Part shown: in pieces, positions 44,202 to 53,508 of the stretch
Layout: the number at the start of each line of letters is the position of its first letter
Numbering within the stretch: the stretch's first letter is position 1
From: CBDDBH01 sp965225625
GTDB taxonomy: Bacteria; Pseudomonadota; Gammaproteobacteria; JADZEE01
Length of the DNA: 64,000 bases
Direction: 5' to 3'
Assembly (NCBI GenBank): GCA_965225625.1
Contig: CBDDBH010000018.1
Coordinates: 1-64,000 of the forward strand
Program-made: the position numbers and the translations under genes
The notes under the pieces: generated by a model
The model's input: the letters and a program-made list of their open reading frames with translations, nothing else
Database searches by the model: none
What the model was told of the DNA's origin: nothing

Positions 44202-44924
44202 TCAGTAGAAGCACTCGTTGATTGCAGATACACGGCCGGCCACGACTTCGACCTGCGGGCGAGTCAAACCCTCATGGTGCTGATAATCCCATTCAAAAAA
44301 GCGCTCCGCTGGTAGATATTGGGCTGCCTCCAATTCCATGTGGTCACGCAGCTCAGGTGGCACCAGACTCATTCCTCTGAAGATATAGGGCTGGAAATGA
44401 TCGCCGTACAACTCCAAGCCGATGGCACCTCCACGCTTGCCATTGGGCACGGTAGGCACCCATGCTTCTTCCTCCATCGCGGTGTCGGGACGAATTTGAG
44501 TCGGTTCTCCCGCCTGCGCGGCCGGCAAGCTTGCGACATCAGCGCCAATACCGCGCGCGAAAACATCAAAGTTCGTTATCCTCGAGACCAGACCGACAAT
44601 CTCCACGTACTGCGCATCGGTCAAACCTTCGCTCAAGGCCTGCTGGTAGACCGGGTATTGGAAGGGCTGCGGATGGGCCGCAAGCTGACCGGCGATTCGA
44701 CGTGCAGCTGCCGATAATTCGGCCGCATCTTTCATTGCCTCAGCACCACCATCGGACTCTTGCATTCCAGCGGCGCAGCATGCTGCCCGGGCTTCCGCCA
44801 CTATCGCCAGACGTTGCGCGCCGCTATACCAGGTGCCTGGTTCGCTGAGTGCATCAATTTGTTTTTCGTGCAGCGCCGCCAGCTCAGCGGGCACATCAAT
44901 AGGCGCATTGTCGTAGAGACTCAT
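44202..44924 (-). CDS. alkylhydroperoxidase-related protein lacking CxxC (copy 1)
   Basis: 240 residues from ATG 44924; 21 codons upstream (44987) look non-coding. It matches the AhpD-related (seleno)protein family: GTWYSGAQRLAIVAEARAA, LTDAQYVEIVGLVSRITNFD, GEPTQIRP, MSLVPPELRDHMEL and the terminal RVSAINECFY. Where the paralogue at 55345 has DCALCRQRKAAL, this one has ACCAAGMQE, so the redox CxxC motif is not evident. It may have lost peroxidase-type chemistry. In an operon-like row with the hydantoinase genes upstream. Confidence 0.78.
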   Translation of the reverse strand: MSLYDNAPIDVPAELAALHEKQIDALSEPGTWYSGAQRLAIVAEARAACCAAGMQESDGGAEAMKDAAELSAAARRIAGQLAAHPQPFQYPVYQQALSEGLTDAQYVEIVGLVSRITNFDVFARGIGADVASLPAAQAGEPTQIRPDTAMEEEAWVPTVPNGKRGGAIGLELYGDHFQPYIFRGMSLVPPELRDHMELEAAQYLPAERFFEWDYQHHEGLTRPQVEVVAGRVSAINECFY

Positions 44925-44999
44925 TTGCAAATTCCTAGCGCAGTGGCGCGGAAATTTTAAAGTCTTGCGCAGAGAGATCCTCTGCATCTGGCAACAAGA

Positions 45000-46769
45000 T
45001 CACGGATCAGAAGATATCGCACTACCCTTATCGGCTCTCAGCATTGTGGTCGCCTGCGTATCAACATCGAAAGACTCTGGATTGATTACTACGGCATAAT
45101 CCTCACGTGCCCGCTCCAGGGACAGCAAACCATCACGAACATCCGCGGCGACCTTACCGGTATCTCGGGCCCATGGATCACCGAACCCTCCACCGCCACC
45201 AGAATAAATTTCCATCTTTTGTCCGCGCTTTAACGCTATCACCGAATTAATGATGACCTCGCTGGCGCTGCCGTCGACTTCATACAGCAATTCACTGTTG
45301 CGCAAACCGCCAAGGCCGCCGTGCAAACCAAACGGTGCTGTCGTTGTCTTGGTCCCACTGCCAAAGTTCGCACACCGAATATCGTCAGCATCCACCCGCC
45401 ACAGGTACTTCACGCCCATGCCACCGCGCCATTCCCCGGCACCGGCGCTGTCGGGCAGGAACTCGAACTCCTCGATGAAATAAGGATTCACAAGTTCGTG
45501 CAGTTCAGGATCCGGCGAACGCAGGCCGCCAAGGCAGATCACCGTTCCGATGTGATCCCAACCATCAAATCCCTGCGTGGCGCCACCGCCGCCCTTGGAC
45601 ATAAAATGGATCTCCCCAAAAGGTCGCCCTGTACGCGGATTGAATCCTGCGGTTGCCGGACCACACCAGCGCGCCCAGCAGGCTTGTACGCGTTCCGGGA
45701 TCGCGTCTGCCAACGCGAGCCAGGCCGCTTCCATGATGGTCTCGGCTGTCAGCACCGTACAGGCGGTCGAAGGTGCGGGATCGCGCGGATTGAGGAGATT
45801 ACCTTCGGGCGCAATACACGTAATCGGCCGCATTGCGCCGGCGTTCTGCCGGATGCTCGGATCAACCAGCGAATAAACCGTCAGATAGGTTGCCGAAGCG
45901 GTGTTCGGAAAAGGACTGTTAACGTAGCCTGCGACCTGGAGATCGGAATCCGAATAGTCGAAAACGATTTCATCAGCGGTGACCTCGATTTTCACGCGAA
46001 TGGTTACCGGTTGATCATAATCAATGCCGTCATTGTCGATCTGGCGCTCGGCGAGATACACGCCATCGGGGATCCTGCCGATTTCTTCACGCATTTGCCC
46101 TTCCGACGCGTCGAGGATGTCGTCAATCGCACGCGCCATTAATCCCGGTTCGTACTTTTTAAGTAACGCCTGCAAATTGCGTTCGCCAACCGTGGTGGCG
46201 CCGACCAGACATTGAATATCACCTTCCACGAGAAAGGCGAGCCGTACATTCGCCAGGATCATCTGCCACACGCCCTGGTTGGCTTGGCCTTTTGCGTACA
46301 ACTTTATCGGTGGAATGCGCACGCCCTCATCCCAGACGCTTTGCGCAGCCGGGTTGTAACCGGCCGCGCCGCCGCCCCCAATGTCTGCCTGGTGTCCTTT
46401 GGTCAGCGCCCAGAACGCTATTTCCTTGTGATGAAAAACCGGCCGCGCAATGGTGACATCGGGCGGATGGTTATTGCCGTGATACGGATCATTCAAGATA
46501 AATACGTCGCCGTCCTCAATGTCACCGGCGAACGCCGCGGCGATCGAGCGCAACGCAAACGGTGATGCCGCTACCAACACCGGTATGTAGGCCGTTTGCG
46601 CAATCAGACGCAATTGACTGTCGAAGATGGCGGTAACGAAATCTCGCGCTTCGCTGAAGATGGGCGAGCGCGATGTACGCAGCATCGTTTTGCCCATCTC
46701 TTTGGTGATGGAGTCGAGGCGGTTACAAATAACGGATACCAGGATAGGATCGATGCGCTCAATGCTCAT
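45000..46769 (-). CDS. hyuB: hydantoinase B / oxoprolinase subunit B
   Basis: 589 residues. HyuB family: ERIDPILVSVICNRLDSITK, REARDFVTAIFD-type start, DVFILNDPYHGNNHPPDVTI, FHHKEIAFWALTKGHQADIG, and the C-terminal GGLGGLRNSELLYEVDG with YSGGGGGFGDPWARD. It works with HyuA in ATP-dependent hydrolysis of cyclic amides (5-oxoproline, N-methylhydantoin) or in acetone-type carboxylation. Overlaps the hyuA stop region by 4 nt, so they are translationally coupled. Confidence 0.92.
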   Translation of the reverse strand: MSIERIDPILVSVICNRLDSITKEMGKTMLRTSRSPIFSEARDFVTAIFDSQLRLIAQTAYIPVLVAASPFALRSIAAAFAGDIEDGDVFILNDPYHGNNHPPDVTIARPVFHHKEIAFWALTKGHQADIGGGGAAGYNPAAQSVWDEGVRIPPIKLYAKGQANQGVWQMILANVRLAFLVEGDIQCLVGATTVGERNLQALLKKYEPGLMARAIDDILDASEGQMREEIGRIPDGVYLAERQIDNDGIDYDQPVTIRVKIEVTADEIVFDYSDSDLQVAGYVNSPFPNTASATYLTVYSLVDPSIRQNAGAMRPITCIAPEGNLLNPRDPAPSTACTVLTAETIMEAAWLALADAIPERVQACWARWCGPATAGFNPRTGRPFGEIHFMSKGGGGATQGFDGWDHIGTVICLGGLRSPDPELHELVNPYFIEEFEFLPDSAGAGEWRGGMGVKYLWRVDADDIRCANFGSGTKTTTAPFGLHGGLGGLRNSELLYEVDGSASEVIINSVIALKRGQKMEIYSGGGGGFGDPWARDTGKVAADVRDGLLSLERAREDYAVVINPESFDVDTQATTMLRADKGSAISSDP

Positions 46770-48871
46770 GTTTTTATCCCTTGTTTCAGAAGCGTATCCA
46801 GAGACTGGCTACTGTCGTGGATCAGGTAGTTGCGATAAGCATCGCACACGAGCGTGAACCCTGGGGGCACGAGTATCGTACTGTTTGGCGATTCGATCAG
46901 CGCTGGCCCGTCAATAGTATGACCATATTCACATGCGTTACCGTCATACACGCGGGTTGTATGCCACACGCCCGCGAAATAAGCCTGCCGCTCGCCCTTG
47001 AGCGCCGCCTTCGCATCCGCCGTGACAAAATCCATTGCCTGCATCTGCGGTTTATCCGTTTCACCGATGGCACTCAAGCGAATGTTGATGACTTCCAGGG
47101 CCGCGCCCGGCATGGAGTAGCCGTACAAACCATCGTGTATCTGGTGAAATCTATTTTCCACTGCGCTTAAGTCAGTGTCAGACAGTTGCGCCTGCGCGTC
47201 TATTTCTACCTCGTTAAACTGTCCAACATAGCGAATGTCCAGGCTGGCCTGGATGCGAATGCGTTCATCAGGCATACCCTCGGCCACAAGGTTCGCTTCA
47301 CCTTCGCTACGCATTGCCGCAAAGATCTCGTTTACCTCCGCGACATCGACTTTCCCCCAATCGCGCGCGAACGTTCGCACATAATCGTGGCGTAGATCCG
47401 AAATCAACATGCCCGCCGCGCAAAATACTGAGGATTCCCTCGGTACGAGGATCAGTGGTAGGTCGAGTTCCTGCGCAATCATGCCTGCGTGCAGTGGTCC
47501 GGCACCGCCGGCCACGACTAGCGCGAACTCACGCGGGTCGTGGCCCTTTTCCACCGAAACAACCCGCAATGCCGCGGCCATATTCGCATTTACCAAACGA
47601 TATACGCCTTCCGCAGCCTGCATAACGGACATGCCCAGCGGTTGTGCGATCTCGGCATCCATCACGGCTTGTGCCTGCGCCACATCCAGGCGGATCTCCC
47701 CGCCCAGGAAAAAATCGGGGTCGAGGTAGCCCAGCAGGAGATCGGCATCCGTGACCGTGGGCGCTTCGCCGCCACGTCCGTAGCACACGGGTCCGGGTTC
47801 CGCGCCCGCGCTTTGTGGGCCTACCTGTAACAAACCGCCTGAATCAATCCAGGCGATGCTGCCACCACCGGCGCCAACGGTATGAATATCGAGGATGGGT
47901 AAGGCCAGTCGGTGACCACCGATTTCACCTTCGATAGTGGTGGACGGTCGGCCGGCATGGATCATACTCGCATCAAAACTGGTGCCGCCCATGTCAACGG
48001 TGATGAGATTTTCCAACCCATGGGTAGCGCCATAGGCAACGCCCGCCATCGGACCGCCGGCTGGGCCGGACAACAAGGTATTTGCGGCAAAGCGTCGGGC
48101 CAATTGCGGCGACAGCACGCCACCGTTCGATTGCATGATAAGCAATACGCCCGGAAACGCCGCCGCTTTGAAGCGTGTTTCCAGATCCGTCAGGTAAGCA
48201 GCCAGAGGCGGGCCCGCGTATGCGTTTAGCACGGTAGTAGAGTGGCGTTCATACACCCGTATCTGCGGCAGTATCTCGCAGGACATAGAACAGTAAAGTC
48301 CGGGCAACGCCGCGCTGATGATGTCTGCCGTTCTGCGTTCGTGTGCAGGGTTCAGAAATGACCATAGATAGCTGATCGCGACCGCCTCGGTACCTTGTGT
48401 TTTGATAACGTCGATTGCCGCCTCGACATCGGCTTCCAGCAGCGACGTGACGACCTCTCCGTCCACATTTATACGTTCTTCAATAGGTAACACCAGGTAG
48501 CGAGGGACGATGGGTGGTGGCGGCCGATATTTGAAGTCGAATTGGCGCTCCTTGAGTCCGCGCCGCATGTTGAGTATGTCGCGAAAACCCTTGGTCGTGA
48601 GAAACGCCGTTTTTGCGCCGTTTCCGGTCAATACGGCATTTGTAGTGATCGTCGTGCCATGCACAATCGTTTCCACACCCTGCAAAAATTCTGCAAGTGG
48701 GATATTCAGATCAAGTGCGATTTTTTCCAGGCCCGTAAACACTCCGATCTCCGGCTGCCGGGGCGTGGTCGGGGTCTTGTAGACCCGCGTGCGTCCGTCG
48801 CTGTCGCTGAGCAGAAAGTCCGTGAACGTGCCGCCGACATCGATGCCGATTTTGTATTTCATTGGGGTCAA
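46766..48871 (-). CDS. hyuA: hydantoinase A / oxoprolinase subunit A
   Basis: 701 residues; the start may be the fourth codon (MKYKIGIDVGGTFTDFL at 48862). An ASKHA ATPase-like fold: phosphate-1 IDVGGTFTDFLLSD, IVHGTTITTNAVL, LLSGPAGGPMAGVAYG, TVDMGGTSFDASMI and AGGAGPLHAGMIAQ. It supplies the ATP-binding half for the HyuAB amidohydrolase. Substrate cannot be read from sequence; the nearby molybdenum hydroxylases suggest heterocycle breakdown. Confidence 0.93.
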   Translation of the reverse strand: MTPMKYKIGIDVGGTFTDFLLSDSDGRTRVYKTPTTPRQPEIGVFTGLEKIALDLNIPLAEFLQGVETIVHGTTITTNAVLTGNGAKTAFLTTKGFRDILNMRRGLKERQFDFKYRPPPPIVPRYLVLPIEERINVDGEVVTSLLEADVEAAIDVIKTQGTEAVAISYLWSFLNPAHERRTADIISAALPGLYCSMSCEILPQIRVYERHSTTVLNAYAGPPLAAYLTDLETRFKAAAFPGVLLIMQSNGGVLSPQLARRFAANTLLSGPAGGPMAGVAYGATHGLENLITVDMGGTSFDASMIHAGRPSTTIEGEIGGHRLALPILDIHTVGAGGGSIAWIDSGGLLQVGPQSAGAEPGPVCYGRGGEAPTVTDADLLLGYLDPDFFLGGEIRLDVAQAQAVMDAEIAQPLGMSVMQAAEGVYRLVNANMAAALRVVSVEKGHDPREFALVVAGGAGPLHAGMIAQELDLPLILVPRESSVFCAAGMLISDLRHDYVRTFARDWGKVDVAEVNEIFAAMRSEGEANLVAEGMPDERIRIQASLDIRYVGQFNEVEIDAQAQLSDTDLSAVENRFHQIHDGLYGYSMPGAALEVINIRLSAIGETDKPQMQAMDFVTADAKAALKGERQAYFAGVWHTTRVYDGNACEYGHTIDGPALIESPNSTILVPPGFTLVCDAYRNYLIHDSSQSLDTLLKQGIKT

Positions 48872-48883
48872 TTTAGCAGTCTA

Positions 48884-49276
48884 TTAATCCGGACTAGTAA
48901 TTTTTATGTCTCCGGCTTTGGAGAAGATCCCTACATAGTTCGGTTGTCGGATCCGGTACACAATCAGCGCTAATTTCAGCGGTTCGCACACAGCAAGAAT
49001 TATCGGCCAATACAATTCCGGGCGGCGGATAAACACCAGTGTGAGCAGCATGAACGTAATATACCAATAAGGTTCCAACTTATTACCGATGCGAAATACA
49101 TTACAAAACAAAAAGAACGATCCGCCGATATAAACGGGCAAACAATAAAAATAATGAAACGGGTAAAGCTTGAAAATAAAAACGCTGAGTCCAATCAAAA
49201 CACAGATCAGCAATAGATCGGTAAGATTAAACCTGAATCCGGGACTGCGCTGAACTTTAAATGTGAGCCATTTCAT
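48884..49276 (-). CDS. hypothetical four-helix membrane protein
   Basis: 130 residues if started at MKWLTFKVQ (49276); the frame allows 49297. Helices around LTDLLLICVLIGLSVFIFKL, YFYCLPVYIGGSFFLFCNVF, YITFMLLTLVFIRRPELYWP and IILAVCEPLKLALIVYR. The start overlaps the end of the YdjM-like gene by about 20 nt, suggesting translational coupling. No recognised family. Confidence 0.65.
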   Translation of the reverse strand: MKWLTFKVQRSPGFRFNLTDLLLICVLIGLSVFIFKLYPFHYFYCLPVYIGGSFFLFCNVFRIGNKLEPYWYITFMLLTLVFIRRPELYWPIILAVCEPLKLALIVYRIRQPNYVGIFSKAGDIKITSPD

Positions 49277-50141
49277 CAACGAGATTGCCGGCGCCATCGA
49301 AGGTCAGAATTGTCTTCCCGAACTTGCCGCCAAAATTCCTGATGCCCAGATCGTGCAAAGTCAGAACCAAGCTGTCCGCGCCTGTATCGATATCGGTAAT
49401 GTAAAAGTACTTGGTCAATAACAGCATATCCTGATACACAGCACTCTTATTCGCCAGCTCAAGGTAGCGTTGCTCGACGGGCGGATAGCTGGCGTCTCGA
49501 CTGACACTGCCGCTCAACGCATGATAGATGTAAGTGCGCACTCCGCTGTCCGATTCTTCCAAAACGAAAAAATGGAAGGGATGCAAGGCACTGGGTATTG
49601 CAAAGCGGCAACCGAGCTTGCGCATCACGTGTGCATGCAGAAAAAACTTGAAAACGATGTAGCTCGAAAACAGTAGCGCGTAACAACTAATTGAATACGG
49701 CCATTTAATGATGACCTCGCCAACGTAACAGCCTGCCGTCAGCGACCACGCGACGGTGTCGATAAAGAAGACTGAATCAAAACAAAAACGCCGCGCTGTA
49801 ACTGGCCAGAAAACAGTGATGCCGAATGTATTGGTCAGGTCCAACAATGAATGCAGCCACAGACCGAGCAACGCGGCGAAGTACACCGACCAGTCGAAAC
49901 CGAGAGCCAGACACAACGGCGCGGCTATAAACAGATAAGCAAATACCGGTGCGAGCAGAAACGAATGCGTGGGACCCTGGTGATTTTTCAGGTAGGCGCG
50001 TTTGCCGAAGGCCATAAAGACGACGTCCAGATCCGGGAAGACGCTACCGGCAACAAAAGCCATCCCGGCCAACTCCTGCTCGTTGGCGGCCAGCGCAAGA
50101 AAGCCGGTACCGCCGATAAAAGTGTGATGAACGATGTCCAT
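49257..50141 (-). CDS. YdjM-like membrane-bound metal-dependent hydrolase
   Basis: 294 residues. N-terminal motif MDIVHHTFIGGTGFLALAAN, then GSVFPDLDVVFM and NHQGPTHSFLLAPV, with conserved His and Asp in the order typical of YdjM/LexA-binding-type inner-membrane hydrolases, followed by LHSLLDLTNTFGI. Several transmembrane helices; the C-terminal 120 residues are soluble. Substrate unknown. Confidence 0.82.
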   Translation of the reverse strand: MDIVHHTFIGGTGFLALAANEQELAGMAFVAGSVFPDLDVVFMAFGKRAYLKNHQGPTHSFLLAPVFAYLFIAAPLCLALGFDWSVYFAALLGLWLHSLLDLTNTFGITVFWPVTARRFCFDSVFFIDTVAWSLTAGCYVGEVIIKWPYSISCYALLFSSYIVFKFFLHAHVMRKLGCRFAIPSALHPFHFFVLEESDSGVRTYIYHALSGSVSRDASYPPVEQRYLELANKSAVYQDMLLLTKYFYITDIDTGADSLVLTLHDLGIRNFGGKFGKTILTFDGAGNLVDEMAHI

Positions 50142-50228
50142 GTGTTTACATCTGCGTTGGTTATCCGATCATCCGCGCTAGAATCATGAACCGCAACCGT
50201 CGAATTCTGAAACTGTGGAGGATATGAC

Positions 50229-50687
50229 ATGCAGCAACGGATCACCGTCAACGGCAAGGCGCATGTCGTCGAGGCAACAGCGGATATGTCCTTGCTGCAC
50301 GTGTTACGCGACGAGCTTGAACTCGATGGACCGAAATATGGCTGCGGTAAGGCGCAATGCGGCGCGTGCATGGTCCACATCGCCGGGCAGCCGACTTATT
50401 CGTGTGTCACGCCGATCGCGAAGGTGAAAGGGCCGATCACTACCCTGGAGGGATTAGGTAATAAGACAGATCCGCATCCGCTGCAGCTCAGCTTTATTGC
50501 CGAGCAGGCCGCGCAATGCGGTTATTGTACAAACGGCATGATCATGCGCGCTGCGGCGTTACTCGCGGTAACGCCCGAACCCACGGATCAGGAAATACGC
50601 TCCGCGTTGCAAGGCAATTTGTGCCGCTGCGGAACGCATCTGCGTATCTTGCGTGCGGTGCGCGCAGCGGCTGGAGTGCAAGCATGA
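50229..50687 (+). CDS. iorA: 2Fe-2S subunit of an isoquinoline-1-oxidoreductase-type hydroxylase
   Basis: 152 residues preceded by gtggagg. Plant-type ferredoxin cluster KYGCGKAQCGACMVH with a fourth Cys in SCVTPI, and a second cluster in the helical domain, CGYCTNGMIMRA and LCRCGTHLRILRAV. It passes electrons from the molybdenum subunit. Overlaps the next gene by ATGA. A two-subunit Ior-type enzyme without FAD subunit. Confidence 0.9.
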   Translation: MQQRITVNGKAHVVEATADMSLLHVLRDELELDGPKYGCGKAQCGACMVHIAGQPTYSCVTPIAKVKGPITTLEGLGNKTDPHPLQLSFIAEQAAQCGYCTNGMIMRAAALLAVTPEPTDQEIRSALQGNLCRCGTHLRILRAVRAAAGVQA

Positions 50688-52865
50688 AGCGGCGTAAGTT
50701 CCTGCAAACCAGTGCCGGTACCCTCGTTGTGTCCTTCAGCCTGCCGTTAAGTCTCATTGCCCGCGGCCAGGAAGCTACACCCGTAGCCAAGGTCGAAGCG
50801 ATCGATGCCTGGCTTGAAATCGATAACGAGGGCAAGGCCACGGTATTTACCGGCAAAGTTGAGCTGGGTACGGGCGTTGAGACCGCTTTATCCCAATTGC
50901 TCGCCGATGAGCTTGACCTGCCGTTCGACCACGTACGTCTGGTAATGGGTGACACCGAGCGCTGCCCGGCTCAATTTCCCACGGTCGGCAGCCTGACTAT
51001 CTACCGCGCCGGCCCACAGTTGCGCCAGGCGGCAGCTGAAGCCAGAGCTGTGCTCGTGGAGATGGCTGCCACTCAATGGGACGTGCCGACTGCGGACTTG
51101 CAAGTCGATAACGGTGTTGTTAGCGCGGCGGACGGACGCGCGATTGGCTACGGCAAACTCATGGGCGCAAAGCGCTTCGACCGCAATTTCTCGGGCAATG
51201 CCGTAACCAAGCCCGTAGCCGAATTCAAGATCGTCGGCAAATCGATCGGCCGCGTCGATCTGCCGGCCAAGGCCTACGGCACCCATGCCTATGTGCACAA
51301 TCTGCGTATCCCGGGAATGCTCCATGGCGCGGTTGTCAGACCTGCCGTTCATGGTGCCGCGCCGGTTCGGGTTGACGGCGCGGCCTTGAAAACGCTCCCC
51401 GGCAACCCAACGCTCGTGACCAAAGGAAACTTCATCGGCGTTGTGGCCGAAAGCGAGCATTTCGCCGCACAAGCCGCGGCTGCACTCAGGGTTGATTGGG
51501 GTCCAGCGCCGGCGCTTCCCCAGCATGAAGAGATCCCGGATTTACACCGGGCAAGCGCCGCCATTGACAGTACTCTGGTGGACAGAGGCACTATCGAAGC
51601 TACGTCGCACGATGCGTCGGGTGTCGTCAGCGCGCGTTATTACGCGCCCTACCAGTTACATGCATCGATTGGTCCTTCCTGCGCGGTCGCCGACGTTAAA
51701 CCGGACCGGGCGACTTTATGGTCGGCGACCCAAAGTTCGTTTTTTCTGCGTGACAGCATTGCGCCAATTTTGCAATTGCCGAAAGACAAGGTACGACTCA
51801 TCTGGATGGAAGGTTCGGGTTGTTACGGACACAACGGTGCTGACGACTGCACCGCCGACGCCGCGCTGCTGTCGCAACAGGTGGGCAAACCGGTGCGCGT
51901 TCAATACAGCCGGCGCGATGAGAATCTGTGGGAGCCGAAGGGATTGGCCATGTGCATGGAGGCGCGCGGCAACGTAAATCCCACTGGCCGAATGCACAGC
52001 TGGGACTACCAGGTCTGGAGTCCCAATCACATCAGTGCGAGACCGTTTGCGCCCGGCAATTTACTCGCGGGCCTGGAAACCGGACATGCTCAGCGAGAGA
52101 TCCAAGCGGGCGCGGATCGCAATGCGACACACGCCTACGACATCCCCAATTACCGCGCCGCTCTGCATTTGTTGAAGTCCAATCCATTGCGCTGCTCCTC
52201 GTTTCGCGGTCTCGGCTCACCGCAGAATGCTTTCGCCAACGAATCTTTCGTCGATGAGCTGGCGAGTGCCGCCGGCGCCGATCCCCTCGCCTTTCGTCTC
52301 GACCATCTCGACGACGACCGCGCCCTTGCGGTGCTCGAGGAAGTGGCGAGGATCTCCAAATGGGAGAAACACGCCGGTTCACATGACGCCTCAGCACCAC
52401 GGTGTCGGCCGCGGCGTTGCCTTTGTCCAATACGACAACTACAGCGCTTATGTTGCGATGGTCATCCAGGTCAATGTCGAGCGCGGATCGGGCAAGGTTC
52501 GAGCCGAGCGCGTATGGGTTGCCCACGATTGCGGCCTGATCGTCAATCCGGATGGCGTACGTAACCAGATTGAAGGCAACGTTATCCAAACCCTCAGCCG
52601 TGCACTTATTGAGGAGTTGCGCTTTGACCAACAAGGTATCAATGCGCAAGATTGGTCCAGCTATCCAATCCTGCGATTTAGCGACGTACCTGAGGACATT
52701 GTCATCAGCCTGATTAATCGGCCGGACAAAGAAGCCCTGGGCGCCGGGGAGCCTGCCGCATCACCGGTATTTGCCGCGCTCGCCAATGCCATCTTTGATG
52801 CCACCGGAACACGACTTCGGCGGATCCCTTTCACGCCGTCGCGCGTGAAAGCGGCGATGGGTTGA
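50684..52865 (+). pseudogene. iorB: Ior-type molybdopterin subunit, frameshifted near its C-terminus
   Basis: Begins MKRRKFLQTSAGTLVVSFSL, a twin-arginine signal, at ATG 50684 overlapping iorA. Large-subunit blocks: GKVELGTGVETALSQLLADE, MEGSGCYGHNGADDCTADAA, and CSSFRGLGSPQNAFANESFV. After SKWEKHAGS the frame is lost; QHHGVGRGVAFVQYDNYSAY continues from about 52390 in another frame through the catalytic-Glu block EALGAGEPAASPVFAA to TGA 52863-52865. One extra base (or two missing) between about 52360 and 52400 explains it. About 727 residues if restored. Either a decaying gene or a sequence error. Confidence 0.85.
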
Positions 52866-52899
52866 GGTTTCTATCAACGCAGCCCCGGAAGGTGAAAAT

Positions 52900-53316
52900 A
52901 TGAAAATAGAAAGAACGTGGCCGCAAGGCGTGTACGTGCGTGAAGTTCCACAATACGCGGGGAAGCTTTTCGCGCAGATGGTGACAGTTCAGGGGGCAGC
53001 GACTCAGATCCACATATCGGGAACCTTCGCCTACGACGAACACTCCGTTTTGGTTGGCGAAGGCGATATGGGCGAACAAGTGCGCAAGGCACTGGAGAAT
53101 ATCGGCATCTGCCTGGCCGCCACTGGCGCCGATGCGACGAATGTGTTACGCACTAAAATATATGTGACCGATATTGATGCCTACGTGCAGGCGGGCCACA
53201 GCCAGTGGCTGCGGTTTTTTGGCGACAAGCTGCCGGCTTCAACGACGGTAGAGGTCGTCAGGCTCACAGATCCACGCGCTCTGGTCGAGATCGAAACTTA
53301 TGCGGCGCTCGCGTGA
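52900..53316 (+). CDS. RidA-family protein
   Basis: 138 residues, RBS ggaagg. YjgF/RidA fold: HISGTFAYDEHSVLVGEGDM, EQVRKALENIGICLAATGAD, VLRTKIYVTDIDAY and the final PRALVEIETYAAL. Canonical RidA has Arg in the R-ALVEIE block, kept here, which binds imine substrates. It deaminates reactive enamines or acts in a catabolic step next to the Ior enzyme. Confidence 0.9.
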   Translation: MKIERTWPQGVYVREVPQYAGKLFAQMVTVQGAATQIHISGTFAYDEHSVLVGEGDMGEQVRKALENIGICLAATGADATNVLRTKIYVTDIDAYVQAGHSQWLRFFGDKLPASTTVEVVRLTDPRALVEIETYAALA

Positions 53317-53348
53317 CCCCGTGCGCTAACTTCACCCTGGCCAACACC

Positions 53349-53507
53349 TCAAGGTCTTTGTCGCTCATCGATCCAGGAGGCCTCGTCCGCTTTAAATTTA
53401 CGCGGACATTTAGGGCACTCCATCTCGTGCTCCGAATGCCGCAGTGTCCAGTCGGCATACCAGCGCGTTTGGCAGTCCGGGCATTCCACCCAAAACAGGC
53501 GTTCCAT
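53349..53507 (-). CDS. 52-residue zinc-ribbon protein downstream of ubiD
   Basis: ATG at 53505-53507, stop at 53349-53351. The protein begins MERLFWVECPDCQTRWYADW and continues EMECPKCPRKFKADEASW. Two CxxC pairs 19 residues apart form a rubredoxin-like zinc ribbon. RBS ggaggaa sits 9 nt upstream, inside the end of the ubiD reading frame, and the two genes are separated by one base. Small Zn-ribbon subunits accompany UbiD-type hydroxyarylic acid decarboxylases (VdcD/BsdD style), so a partner role is likely. Confidence 0.7.
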   Translation of the reverse strand: MERLFWVECPDCQTRWYADWTLRHSEHEMECPKCPRKFKADEASWIDERQRP

Positions 53508-53508
53508 A

